NCBI RefSeq assembly: GCF_035956715.1
Contig: NZ_CP108381.1
Location: forward strand, 1,860,001-1,924,000
Reading direction: 5' to 3'
Source of the DNA: Nocardia sp. NBC_01329
Lineage (GTDB): Bacteria; Actinomycetota; Actinomycetes; Mycobacteriales; Mycobacteriaceae
Length of the DNA: 64,000 nucleotides
Positions 8,235 to 18,739 of this stretch are shown in pieces. A model generated the notes under the pieces. That model searched no databases. It saw nothing but the letters and a program-made list of their open reading frames with translations, and was not told where the DNA came from. Numbering within the stretch: position 1 is the stretch's first letter; each line of letters opens with the position of its first letter. The position numbers and the translations under genes were made by a program.

Positions 8235-9022
8235 CCGTCCTGCTGCGCGAGACAACCGGCGCCGTCACCACCGTGACCATCAACCGGCCCGAGGCCTTCA
8301 ACGCACTCGATGCCGCGGTGATCGGCGCCCTCACCACGGCGGTGACCGACGCGGCCGAGGACCCGGGGGTGCGCGCCGTTGTGCTCACGGGCTCGGGGGA
8401 GAAGGCATTCAGCGCCGGTGCGGATCTGAAAGAACTCGCGCGGATGGGACCCGATCGGGCCAGGGAGATGATGACCGCCGGGCAGCGGGCGTTCCGGACG
8501 CTGGAGCAACTGCCGGTCCCCGTGATCGCCGCGGTCAACGGTCTGGCACTGGGTGGCGGGTTCGAACTGGTACTCGCCGCGACGTTCCCGGTGCTGTCCA
8601 CCCGGGCATCACTCGGACTGCCGGAGTCCGGGCTCGGACTCATCCCCGGCTACGGTGGGACGCAGCGCCTTCCTCGTGCCATCGGCGTGCGCGCCGCCGC
8701 GCACCTGATGCTCACCGGTACCCGGCTCGGCGCCGACCGCGCCTATGAACTCGGGCTGACCCCTTTCCCGCCGGTGGCCCCGGAGGAACTACTCCCGACG
8801 GCTGTGGGAATCGCCGAGAAGATCGCGGCGCAGGGCCCGAACGCGGTGCGCTCGATCCTGCACGCCCTGGACGTCGGCCGCGACGCTCCGCTCGAGACCG
8901 GCCTCGCGGTCGAAACGGGGCTGGCGGCGCTGGCCGTGGCCGGAGACGAATCCACCGAGGGCATAGGCGCGTTTCTCGAGCGCCGTCCGGCGCGGTTCGC
9001 CGACCCGGAGGCCGGCTCATGA
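8231..9022 (+). CDS. Enoyl-CoA hydratase (crotonase family)
   Basis: 263 residues from a GTG that overlaps the previous stop (GTGA). Crotonase motifs are complete: INRPEAFNALD, oxyanion-hole segment FSAGADLKEL, LALGGGFELVLA with E112, and LPESGLGLIPGYGGTQRL with E132. The two glutamates match the catalytic pair of hydratases, so syn-hydration of a 2-enoyl-CoA is the expected reaction. In the proposed pathway it would hydrate a cyclic or linear 2-enoyl-CoA made by the acyl-CoA dehydrogenase encoded next. Confidence 0.9.
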   Translation: MTVLLRETTGAVTTVTINRPEAFNALDAAVIGALTTAVTDAAEDPGVRAVVLTGSGEKAFSAGADLKELARMGPDRAREMMTAGQRAFRTLEQLPVPVIAAVNGLALGGGFELVLAATFPVLSTRASLGLPESGLGLIPGYGGTQRLPRAIGVRAAAHLMLTGTRLGADRAYELGLTPFPPVAPEELLPTAVGIAEKIAAQGPNAVRSILHALDVGRDAPLETGLAVETGLAALAVAGDESTEGIGAFLERRPARFADPEAGS

Positions 9023-10242
9023 GCGCCGGGCTCCTCGCGATGGATACCGATCCCGAGGCATACCTGGCACTACACGATCTGCTCGACGAACCGGCCGCCG
9101 ATGCCGCATTGACCGAGCGGGAACGCGAGGTGCGTGCGACCACGCGCGAAGTGGTGGCCCGCGAGGTCGCGCCGCGGGCGGCCGAATCGGACGCGACCCA
9201 CACCTTCGTCCACGAGAGTGTGCAGGCGCTGGCCCGGGCCGGGCTGTGCGGGCTCGTCTTTCCCGAACGTCTCGGCGGTAGCGGTGACACGAATGTCGCC
9301 TACGCCGCGGCGATGGAGGAGATCACAGCCGGTTGCGCCGCGACCAGCCTGGTGTTCATGACCCAGACGCACGCGGCGTACCCGATCCTGATCGCGGGCA
9401 GCGAAGAACTCCAGCAGCGTTATATACCGGGTCTGCTGGACGGTTCGCGGTACGGCTCGCTCGGGATCACCGAGCCGGGCGCGGGCTCGGATGTGTCGAG
9501 CCTGACCACCACGGCTGTCCGGACGGCCGACGGCTGGACGGTGACCGGTCAGAAAACGTTCATCACCACCGGCGACCGCGCCGACGTGATCATCTGCTTC
9601 GCCACCATCGACCGGTCTCGCGGCCGAGACGGGATCACCGCCTTCGTGCTCGACGGCGACCGGGACGGAGTGGGGCGCGGGCAGCCCTTCCACAAGATGG
9701 GGATGCACGGTTCGAGCACCGCCGAACTCTTCTTCGACCGGGTCGCGGTACCGCGGTCGAATCTGCTCGGTGACGAGGGGCGGGGCTGGTCGGTGGTGAT
9801 GAACTCGGTGGTCAAATCCCGGATCAGTGCCGCCGCCCAGGGCGTGGGCCTGGCCAGAGCCGCGTACGCGCGCACCCTGGCCGCCTTGACCGCGCTGTAC
9901 GGTCACCGCCTCTCCGACGAGCACACCTTCGCGCTCGCCGAACTGCGCGGCCGGATCCTGCAGGGACGATTGCTGTTGCACGCCGTGGCACGCCAGGTCG
10001 ATACGGACCCCGAGGTGACGTCCGGGCAGATCGGGATCATGAAGCAGTCCTGCACCGACCTCGGCTTCGAGGTCTCGGTGCAGGCGGCCCGGATCCTCGG
10101 CCCCTACGGCGATCTCGCCGACCTGGGTGTCGAGCGCTGCCTGCGCGACGCGAAGGTCACCCAGATCTACGACGGCACGAACGAAATCCAGCGGCTGCTC
10201 ATCGGCCGCGAAACCACCCGTGCGATGAAGGAGCTTCCATGA
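9019..10242 (+). CDS. Acyl-CoA dehydrogenase (FadE-like)
   Basis: 407 residues; the ATG overlaps the hydratase stop (ATGA). It has the three-domain FAD acyl-CoA dehydrogenase pattern: LGGSGDTNVAYAAAMEEI, the flavin/substrate loop ITEPGAGSDVSSL, GQKTFITTGDRAD, FHKMGMHGSSTAELFFD, and the C-terminal QIYDGTNEIQRLLIGRE. The position usually holding the catalytic Glu (YEGT) is Asp (D385). Asp occurs at this place in some homologues, so I regard it as probably active. It would introduce the alpha,beta double bond into the CoA thioester. A second, degenerate family member is encoded at 13625 and may be its partner. Confidence 0.9.
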   Translation: MSAGLLAMDTDPEAYLALHDLLDEPAADAALTEREREVRATTREVVAREVAPRAAESDATHTFVHESVQALARAGLCGLVFPERLGGSGDTNVAYAAAMEEITAGCAATSLVFMTQTHAAYPILIAGSEELQQRYIPGLLDGSRYGSLGITEPGAGSDVSSLTTTAVRTADGWTVTGQKTFITTGDRADVIICFATIDRSRGRDGITAFVLDGDRDGVGRGQPFHKMGMHGSSTAELFFDRVAVPRSNLLGDEGRGWSVVMNSVVKSRISAAAQGVGLARAAYARTLAALTALYGHRLSDEHTFALAELRGRILQGRLLLHAVARQVDTDPEVTSGQIGIMKQSCTDLGFEVSVQAARILGPYGDLADLGVERCLRDAKVTQIYDGTNEIQRLLIGRETTRAMKELP

Positions 10243-10310
10243 TGCGATACCTCCGCCTTCGCTTCGGCCTCCGCGGGCCGTATGAACCCACTCCGAAGGA
10301 GCTTCCATGA
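10227..10310 (+). repeat. Duplicated ribosome-binding/start segment
   Basis: The 16-mer GAAGGAGCTTCCATGA occurs at 10227-10242, as the end of the acyl-CoA dehydrogenase, and again at 10295-10310, as the SD and start of the SDR. The 68-base step inserts a tiny ORF between them. Confidence 0.8.
10239..10310 (+). other. 23-codon micro-ORF coupled on both sides
   Basis: An ATG overlapping the dehydrogenase stop (ATGA) opens a frame of 23 residues beginning MMRYLRLRFGLRG. It ends in a TGA that overlaps the ATG of the SDR. It arises from duplication of the SD/start segment. It may be translated as a coupling bridge, but the peptide itself is probably not functional. Confidence 0.3.
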
Positions 10311-11059
10311 GTTCGCTGGACGGAAAGGTCGCAATCGTTACCGGCGCCGGCCGCGGCCTCGGCCGGTCCATGGCCTACGCCCTCGCGGAGGCGGGCGCCG
10401 CTGTCACGGTCGCCTCCCGGACAGCTGCCGAGCTGGACACCTTCGTCACCGAGGTCCGCGCGGCCGAGGGCCGGGCGCTGGCCTGCCCGACCGATATCAC
10501 CGACGAGGAGTCGGTGCGGCGGATGGTGCAGGCCACCCTCGACACCTTCGGCCGGGTGGACATCCTGGTGAACAATTCCGGGATCGTCGCCTCCGTACCG
10601 CTGGTGGACCAGCCGGCCGACGAATGGGATCGGGTTATCGCGACGAATCTGCGCGGCACCTATCTGGCCACGCGCGCGGTCGGACCGCACCTCATCGCGC
10701 AGGGCGGCGGCAAGGTCGTCAATATCGCGTCGAACTTCGCGCTGCAGGGCGTCGCGAATCACGCGGCGTATTCGGCGTCGAAGGCGGGCGTCATCGCCTT
10801 CACCCGTTCGATGGCGATCGAGTGGGCGCGACACGGTATTCAGGTCAACGCCATCGCGCCCGGTTATTTCGCCACCCCGTTGAACGCCGAACTGCGCGAC
10901 GACGCCGAAGCCGCGGCCCGGGTCGTGCGGGCCATCCCGGCGCGCCGGATGGGCGAACCCGACGAGATCCGGCCCTGGCTGCTGCTGCTCGCCGGCGACG
11001 ACTCGAACTTCGTGACCGGTGAGGTCATCGTCATCGACGGCGGCCAGAGCGTCCGCTGA
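10307..11059 (+). CDS. Short-chain dehydrogenase/reductase (FabG/BadH-like)
   Basis: 250 residues. Classical SDR: TGAGRGLG cofactor motif at 12-19, NNSG at 89-92, and catalytic S142, Y155 and K159 in NIASNFALQGVANHAAYSASK. The C-terminus has the usual GEVIVIDGG. GGAGCTTCC precedes the ATG. It oxidises or reduces a hydroxy/keto group with NAD(P). In an alicyclic acid pathway it would be the 2-hydroxycycloalkanecarboxyl-CoA dehydrogenase that makes the beta-keto ring substrate of the BadI-like hydrolase; that substrate assignment is inferred from context. Confidence 0.88.
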   Translation: MSSLDGKVAIVTGAGRGLGRSMAYALAEAGAAVTVASRTAAELDTFVTEVRAAEGRALACPTDITDEESVRRMVQATLDTFGRVDILVNNSGIVASVPLVDQPADEWDRVIATNLRGTYLATRAVGPHLIAQGGGKVVNIASNFALQGVANHAAYSASKAGVIAFTRSMAIEWARHGIQVNAIAPGYFATPLNAELRDDAEAAARVVRAIPARRMGEPDEIRPWLLLLAGDDSNFVTGEVIVIDGGQSVR

Positions 11060-11074
11060 GATTCAGGAGAACCA

Positions 11075-11953
11075 GTGAGCAACGAGAGCAAAACCGTCGC
11101 CGTGCTCGGCGCCGGCACGATGGGTTCGGGAATCGCGACCGTGATGGCGCGCGCGGGCTACCGGACGGTGCTGTTCGATATCGACGAGGCGAACCTGCGT
11201 CGTGGGATCGATACCGTGCACGGATTTTTCGACAAGAGCGTGCAGCTGGGCAAATTGGACGCGGAGACCGGCCGGTCCGCCAAGGACGCACTACGCGGGA
11301 CCACCGACCTCGCCGACCTCGCACCCTGCGAGGTCGTGGTCGAAGCCGTGTTCGAGGACCTGGCGTTGAAGAAGGACCTCTTCGGCCGGTTGGACGAGAT
11401 CGTCTCGGATTCGGCGCTCCTCCATACCAATACCTCGACGCTGTCGGTCACCGGGATCGCTTCGGGTTCGCGGCGGCCGGAGCGGGTGGTCGGCACCCAC
11501 TACTGCAATCCGGCACCGCTGATGAAACTCGTCGAGGTGGCCGACGGCCGCCACACCGCCGACTGGGCCCACAAGGCGACCGTCGAATTCCTGGGCTCGC
11601 TCGGCAAGACCAGTGTGGTCACCAAGGACCGTCCGGGATTCATCGTCAATCGTTTCCTGATCCCGTGGGAGAACTCGTGCATCCGCGCCCTGGAAGCGGG
11701 AGTCGCCACGAAGGAGACGATCGATGCCGCCGTGCTCGGTTCGCTCGGGCACCCGATGGGGCCGTTCCGGCTGCTCGACATCGTCGGAATGGATATCCAT
11801 CAGCAGGTCGCGACCCGGCTCTACGAGCAGCTGCGTGATCCGAAGTTCTTCCCGCCGCCGATGGTCGAGCGCATGGTCGCCGCCGGCGACCTGGGGCGCA
11901 AGACCGGCCGCGGTTTCTACACCTACGACGACACCCGGTTGTTCGGGTCCTGA
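11075..11953 (+). CDS. 3-hydroxyacyl-CoA dehydrogenase (FadB2-like), copy 1
   Basis: 292 residues from GTG, with AGGAG upstream. The Rossmann motif is VLGAGTMGSGIATVMARAGY. The catalytic His lies in THYCNPAPLMKLVEV, and the linker KDRPGFIVNRFLIPWENSC leads to the dimerisation/substrate domain ending in GRKTGRGFYTYDD. NAD-dependent oxidation of L-3-hydroxyacyl-CoA is the family reaction. It is one of three such genes in the operon; HYCNP replaces the usual HFFNP, hinting at a specialised substrate. Confidence 0.88.
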   Translation: MSNESKTVAVLGAGTMGSGIATVMARAGYRTVLFDIDEANLRRGIDTVHGFFDKSVQLGKLDAETGRSAKDALRGTTDLADLAPCEVVVEAVFEDLALKKDLFGRLDEIVSDSALLHTNTSTLSVTGIASGSRRPERVVGTHYCNPAPLMKLVEVADGRHTADWAHKATVEFLGSLGKTSVVTKDRPGFIVNRFLIPWENSCIRALEAGVATKETIDAAVLGSLGHPMGPFRLLDIVGMDIHQQVATRLYEQLRDPKFFPPPMVERMVAAGDLGRKTGRGFYTYDDTRLFGS

Positions 11954-11962
11954 GGAGAGAAC

Positions 11963-12850
11963 ATGAGTGAGTCCAGTACCGACTTCGCGACGATCGGCCT
12001 CCTCGGTCTCGGCACTATGGGTGCGGGCATCGCCCAGGTGCTGGCCGCGTCGGGCCGCAAGGTCGTCGCCGTCGAAACCGATCGGGCCCGTGTCGACGCG
12101 GGCCTGGCAAGGGTCGCCGCCTTCCTCGACGGAGGGATCGCCCGGGGCGAGGTCTCCGAGGTGGACAAACGCGTTGTCCTGGAACGGATCACCGGTACCA
12201 CCTCGGTCACGGAATTGCACGGCGTCGACGCCGTGCTCGAATGCGTGACCGATAACGCGGAGGTGAAGACCGCACTGCTCACCGAGGTCGCGGCGGTGGT
12301 GGGGGATCGCATCCCGCTGCTCACCGATACCTCCGCGCTGTCAGTCACCGACCTCGCGGCGAGGCTGCCCGAACCGGGCCGGGTGGCAGGGCTGCACTTC
12401 TTCGATCCGGCGCCGACCGTGCGCACGGTGGAGATCGTGCGCGCGCTGCAGAGCGAAGAGGATCTGATCGATCGGCTGGTGGCACTCGTCGACACGCTCG
12501 CCGACAAGGTCGCGGTGGTGGTCGACGACCGCCCGGGATTTCTGATCAACGCGCTGCTGCTGCCCTATCTCAACGATGTCGTCGCCGAGTACGACGAGGG
12601 CCTGGCCACCGCCGCGGATATCGATACCGCACTGGAACTGGGTCTCGGCTACAAGACCGGGCCACTGACAATGCTCGACGCGATCGGTCTGGACGTGCAC
12701 CTGCACGCCACCGAGGCCGCCTACGCGGCAACCGGCGACCCCCGCTACGCGCCGCCGCCGCTACTGCGTCGGATGGTCGCCGCCGGGCGGCTGGGTAATA
12801 AAGCCGGCCACGGATTCCGTACCGCCCCGCACCGTGAGGACGACAACTGA
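11963..12850 (+). CDS. 3-hydroxyacyl-CoA dehydrogenase, copy 2
   Basis: 295 residues, 9 bases after copy 1 with GAGGAGAG as SD. Motifs are GLGTMGAGIAQVLAASGRK, LHFFDPAPTVRTVEIV with the catalytic His, and DDRPGFLINALLLPYLND, then the C-terminal domain with GLGYKTGPLTMLDAIGLD. It is clearly divergent from copy 1, so this is not a recent duplication. It probably handles another hydroxyacyl-CoA in the same pathway, for instance the linear chain after ring opening. Confidence 0.88.
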   Translation: MSESSTDFATIGLLGLGTMGAGIAQVLAASGRKVVAVETDRARVDAGLARVAAFLDGGIARGEVSEVDKRVVLERITGTTSVTELHGVDAVLECVTDNAEVKTALLTEVAAVVGDRIPLLTDTSALSVTDLAARLPEPGRVAGLHFFDPAPTVRTVEIVRALQSEEDLIDRLVALVDTLADKVAVVVDDRPGFLINALLLPYLNDVVAEYDEGLATAADIDTALELGLGYKTGPLTMLDAIGLDVHLHATEAAYAATGDPRYAPPPLLRRMVAAGRLGNKAGHGFRTAPHREDDN

Positions 12851-12851
12851 G

Positions 12852-13628
12852 ATGACCTACGACGATATCCGCACCAGCATCGCCGGGCCGGTTCTCACCA
12901 TCACCATCGACCGGCCCGAGGCCGGGAACAAGTTCCGGCACCAGACCTGCCTCGAGCTCTTCGACGCGCTGCAGAAGTTCCGGTTGGACCCGCAGCTGCG
13001 TGCCGCCGTACTGACCGGCGCCGGGGACAAGTTCTTCTGTATCGGCGGTGAACACGACCCGGTCACCTCGCTGGACCAGTCCCAGGTGTTGCCGATCATC
13101 GATGTGTACCAGGCGATCGACACCGTCTCGAAGCCGATCGTGGCCGCGGTCAACGGTTTCGCGGTCGGCGGCGGCAATGTGCTGCACACCGTCTGCGATC
13201 TGAGCATCGCCGCGGAGACGGCGGTGTTCCGACAGGTCGGCCCGATGGTCGGCAGTTTCGACGCCGGGTACGGCAGCTGGTACCTGGAGGACACCATCGG
13301 CCGCAAACGCGCCAAGGAGATGTGGTTTCTCAACCGCAAGTACACCGCCGGCCAGGCGCTGGACATGGGACTGGTCAACGAGGTGGTTCCGCCCGCCGAG
13401 CTGGCGGCGCGCGCCGCCGAGGTGGCCGCGGAGATCGCCACCCGCAGCCCGCTGGCCCTGGCCGGTATGAAGGGTGCGTTCTCGGCCCGCCACAACGGTG
13501 TCTCGGGCCAGGCGCGGATGGCGCACGACCAGCAGCTCTCGCTGTACATGCAGACGAAAGAGGCCCACGAGATGAGCGCCTCCTTCGGTGAGCGGCGCAG
13601 CCCCGACACCGAGAGTTTCTGGTCGTGA
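12852..13628 (+). CDS. MenB/BadI-like crotonase, probable ring-cleaving beta-ketoacyl-CoA hydrolase
   Basis: 258 residues from ATG at 12852; a GTG at 12834 is in frame but has no SD. It differs from hydratases: the oxyanion segment is FFCIGGEHD, the next motif is AVGGGNVLHTVCDLSIA without the hydratase Glu, and VGSFDAGYGSWYL carries S135 and D137, as in DHNA-CoA synthase and 2-ketocyclohexanecarboxyl-CoA hydrolase (BadI). A C-terminal Tyr (Y232) in LYMQTKEA matches the MenB active-site Tyr. There is no menaquinone gene nearby, and the neighbours are beta-oxidation genes. I therefore infer a reverse-Dieckmann hydrolase opening a cyclic beta-keto acyl-CoA, like BadI or EchA20. Confidence 0.82.
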   Translation: MTYDDIRTSIAGPVLTITIDRPEAGNKFRHQTCLELFDALQKFRLDPQLRAAVLTGAGDKFFCIGGEHDPVTSLDQSQVLPIIDVYQAIDTVSKPIVAAVNGFAVGGGNVLHTVCDLSIAAETAVFRQVGPMVGSFDAGYGSWYLEDTIGRKRAKEMWFLNRKYTAGQALDMGLVNEVVPPAELAARAAEVAAEIATRSPLALAGMKGAFSARHNGVSGQARMAHDQQLSLYMQTKEAHEMSASFGERRSPDTESFWS

Positions 13629-14688
13629 CCCCATCGGACATCTGGCGGGGGCCCGCGCTCGACCGGGATCAGCGTGATCTGCGGGATATGCTCGACGCTT
13701 TCGCTGCCGCGCACGACCCGGTGCTCACCGACGATCCGGAGCAGGTCGCCGGACTGGTGACCGCACTCGCCGCGCTCGGCGTCTGGACACTGGGCACCGC
13801 CGAGGAGACCGGTGGTGGCGGCGCCGACCGGGTGACCACTGCGCTCGTTTTCGAAAGACTCGGCCGCGCCTGGCCGGCGCTGGGCTGGGCCGCTGTGCAG
13901 GCCCATACCGCCGTCGATGTGCTCGGCGCCGACGAACGATTCGCCGAACTGGTCACAGGGCTGCACGCCGGTACGGCCGCAGTCGCGGTTGTCGACGCGG
14001 CGGCGGCGCAGGTACGGCTCACCTGGGAAGGCGGCGCTCTGAACGGAACCGTGGCCCGGGTGGATGTCGCGGCCGAGCAGCCGCATCTGATGCTGCTCGG
14101 CGACGCGGGTCACGCGGTTCTGCTGGCGCCGGCGACGCTGACTCCGAAACCACTGCGGCGCACCGGTTTCGGTGGGGCGACGACCCGCTCTCTGGAAGTC
14201 GACGCCCGTCCCGGTCAGTACCACGACCTCGACGGTGTGGACATCGCGGCGGCCCGGCGCCGGCTGCGCCTGGGTGCGGCCGCCGTGGCGGCGGGGATCG
14301 CGGGCGCGGCGGCCGACGCCGCTGCGGAGTACGCCGCAGGCCGCGAGCAATTCGGCGCCGCTCTGACCGCCCTGCCCACCGTGCGGCAGGCACTGCTGGG
14401 CCAGGCAGCGCGGGCGGCGGTGAGCACCGCGGCCGCCTTCGGCGCCGAGGACGAGATCGCGGTACTGGGGGCGTTGCGCGAAGCCTGCGAGGCCGCGATC
14501 GATATCGCGGCGAGCGCCCTGCAGGTACACGGGGGATACGGATACCTGACCGAATACGGCGCGGAGCGACGATTGCGCGACGCGATGTCGCTGCGAGCCG
14601 CGACGGACCCGGGTGGGGCGTCCACCGCGGTCGCCCGGGCGATGACCGGGCTCGCGCCCACTCCCACGGCAATCAGGAAGGACGCGTC

Positions 14689-14692
<4 letters not shown>
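13625..14692 (+). CDS. Acyl-CoA dehydrogenase-like protein lacking the catalytic acid
   Basis: 355 residues from a GTG overlapping the preceding stop. The fold signature is present (LGVWTLGTAEETGGGGADR, DAAAEYAAGREQFG, ALQVHGGYGYLTEYGAERRL), but the flavin loop is weak and the usual YEGT-NEIQR end is replaced by AATDPGGASTAVARAM. The catalytic Glu/Asp is thus missing. It is shorter and Ala-rich. In actinobacterial steroid catabolism, FadE pairs form alpha2beta2 enzymes in which one subunit lacks the base (ChsE1-ChsE2 and similar). By analogy this may be the partner of the dehydrogenase at 9019. Confidence 0.8.
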
Positions 14693-16352
<1,660 letters not shown>

Positions 16353-16356
<4 letters not shown>

Positions 16357-17543
16357 CCGGCGCCGGACTTCCGCTCGCGGGCGTGAAGGTGCTCGACCTG
16401 TCGACGCTGTTGCCGGGCCCGCTGGCCACGCTGATGCTCGCGGACGCGGGTGCCGATGTCGTCAAACTCGAGCGGCCCGGTAGCGGTGACGAGATGCGGA
16501 CCTACGAACCGAAGTTCGGTGCGGCCAGTGCCAACTACGCCGTCCTGAACCGGGGCAAACGCGCCTACGGTGTGGACTTCAAGGATCCGGTCCAGCGGGA
16601 TCGGGTGCTCGGGCTCGCCGCCGAGGCCGATGTGGTCGTTGAGCAGTTCCGCCCGGGCGTCGCCGACCGGCTCGGCCTCGGTTACGAGGCGATCGCGGCG
16701 AGCAACCCGCGTGTGGTCTACTGCTCGATCACCGGCTACGGCGCGACCGGTCCGCTCGCCCCTCGGGCCGGTCACGATCTGAACTATCTCGCGGAGTCCG
16801 GGCTGCTGGGTGTGGTCACCGACTCCGTCGGCCGGCCGGCCCTGCCGGTATCCGTGCTCGCCGATATCTCGGCCGGTACCTACCCCGCCGTGGTGAATAT
16901 CCTGCTGGCACTGCGGCAGGCCGAACGCACCGGCGCGGGGTGCCACCTCCAGGTGTCGATGGCGCACAACCTGCAGGTGCTGGCCTACGGGTATATCGCG
17001 ACGCACCAGGCCGGCGGTACCTGGCCCCGGCCCGGCGCGGAACAGTTGACCGGCGGCAGCCCGCGATACCACATCTATCCCACCGCCGACGGGCGCCATG
17101 TGGCATGTGCCGCACTGGAACAGAAGTTCTGGGACCGGCTCGTCGAACTCGTCGGCCTGGACGAGAAATTCCACGAGGACGCGGGCCGAGAGGAGGAAGT
17201 CACCGCCGCGCTGGGCGAAATCTTCGCGCAGCAGCCGGTCGGATACTGGCGGCAACTGCTCGGCGACGAGGACGTCTGCACGGTGGTGGTCGCCACCTGG
17301 GACGAGGCGGTCCGATCCGGGCTCGTCGACACCGCAGCGCCGGAGCGGGTGTCCCCGCCCGGCGTATCGGACATGTCCTTCGCCACGCTGGCGAGCCCTG
17401 TGGACCCGTCCCTGCGGCAGGTGGGTGGGACTCTGCCGTACCCAGCGCTGGAATCGCTGCCCGACAGTTCGCCCTGGCCTCGATACGACGCGAAAGACGT
17501 TGCCCGTGATTCGGAGGAACCCCGTGATTCGGAGGAACAATGA
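16353..17543 (+). CDS. CaiB/BaiF family CoA-transferase or acyl-CoA racemase
   Basis: 396 residues; the ATG overlaps the ligase stop. Motifs: LAGVKVLDLSTLLPGPLAT, LADAGADVVKLERPGSGDEM, VVEQFRPGVADRLGLGYEA and GHDLNYLAESGLLG, with an Asp in SVLADISAGTYPA at the catalytic position. GHDLNY and ADISAG resemble alpha-methylacyl-CoA racemase as much as CoA-transferases. A racemase would fit a branched or ring substrate with an alpha-stereocentre. The C-terminus ends in a duplicated RDSEE unit created by an 18-bp tandem repeat. Confidence 0.85.
17503..17538 (+). repeat. Perfect 18-bp tandem duplication carrying a Shine-Dalgarno site
   Basis: CCCGTGATTCGGAGGAAC occurs twice head to tail (17503-17520 and 17521-17538). 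It adds six codons to the CoA-transferase/racemase tail, and the second copy supplies GGAGG for the thiolase start at 17540. Confidence 0.9.
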
Positions 17544-18739
17544 CTGAGGCCTATGTGTACGCTGCCGCGCGCACTCCGTTCGGACGGTTCGGCGGCGCGC
17601 TGGCCACCGTACGTCCCGATGACCTCGCGGCCGTCGCCGTGACGGGCGTGCTGGGAAAGGCTCCGGCCCTCGACCCCGGCGAGATCGAGGATGTCGTGTG
17701 GGGCAACGCGAACGGTGCGGGGGAGGACAATCGCAATATCGGCCGGATGGCCGTCCTGCTCGCCGGCCTGCCGGTCTCGGTACCCGCGACGACGGTGAAC
17801 CGGCTCTGCGGCTCGTCCCTGGACGCGGCGATGATCGCCTCCCGGATCATCGAAACCGGTGACGTGGACATCGTGCTGGCCGGCGGAGTCGAGTCGATGA
17901 CCCGGGCACCATGGGTGCTGCCCAAACCAGATCGAGCCCATCCCCCAGGAGATATCACTGCGGTTTCGACGACGCTCGGCTGGCGTCTGGTCAATGCTCG
18001 GATGCCGACCGAATGGACCGTATCGCTCGGGGAGTGCAACGAGCAGCTCGCCGACCGGTTCCACATCTCCCGGGACAGGCAGGACGAGTTCGCGGTGCGT
18101 TCGCACACACTGGCACACGCCGCATGGGAAGCAGGATGGTACGACGAGCTGGTGGTTCCGGTACCGGATACAGACCTCGACCGAGACGAAGGGGTCCGGC
18201 CGGACTCCGATACGGGCCGCTTGGGCGGTTTGCGGCCGTCCTTCCGGCGGGACGGGACGATCACCGCGGGCAATGCCAGCCCGTTGAGCGACGGAGCTTC
18301 GGCGCTGCTGCTCGGTTCCGCGGCAGTGGCCGGACGAATCGGGACACCACCGCTCGCGCGTATAGCGGGGCGGGGGGCCTGTGCTCTCGATCCCCGTGAT
18401 TTCGGGATCGCGCCCGTCGCAGCGGCGGAGGCCGCGCTCGCCCGGGCCGGGATCGGCTGGCCGGATGTGGCGGCGGTGGAACTCAACGAAGCGTTCGCGG
18501 TACAGGCACTGGCCTGTGTCGATGCCTGGAAGATCGACCCCGGCATCGTCAACACCTGGGGCGGCGCCATCGCGATCGGCCATCCACTGGGCGCTTCCGG
18601 TGCTCGATTACTCGGCACCCTGGCCAGGCGAATGACCGCGGCGGGACAGCGTTGGGGAGTCGCCGCCATCTGTATCGGCGTCGGCCAGGCTCTTGCCGTC
18701 GTACTCGAGAATGTCGCGCCCGGATCGGAGAAACAATGA
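17540..18739 (+). CDS. Thiolase (acetyl-CoA C-acyltransferase)
   Basis: 399 residues; the ATG overlaps the previous stop with GGAGGAAC as SD. The nucleophile is C90 in NRLCGSSLDAAM, followed by GGVESMTRAPWV, NEAFAVQALA, the His motif GGAIAIGHPLGASGARLL and the second Cys in CIGVGQALAV. The latter differs from the more usual CIGGGQG. It cleaves a 3-ketoacyl-CoA with CoA to release acetyl-CoA or a shortened acyl-CoA, the last step of the beta-oxidation rounds proposed here. Confidence 0.92.
   Translation: MTEAYVYAAARTPFGRFGGALATVRPDDLAAVAVTGVLGKAPALDPGEIEDVVWGNANGAGEDNRNIGRMAVLLAGLPVSVPATTVNRLCGSSLDAAMIASRIIETGDVDIVLAGGVESMTRAPWVLPKPDRAHPPGDITAVSTTLGWRLVNARMPTEWTVSLGECNEQLADRFHISRDRQDEFAVRSHTLAHAAWEAGWYDELVVPVPDTDLDRDEGVRPDSDTGRLGGLRPSFRRDGTITAGNASPLSDGASALLLGSAAVAGRIGTPPLARIAGRGACALDPRDFGIAPVAAAEAALARAGIGWPDVAAVELNEAFAVQALACVDAWKIDPGIVNTWGGAIAIGHPLGASGARLLGTLARRMTAAGQRWGVAAICIGVGQALAVVLENVAPGSEKQ

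Noticed and set aside
12857-14530. Minus-strand frame of 557 codons
   Set aside because: Antisense to the hydrolase and dehydrogenase genes; no domain.
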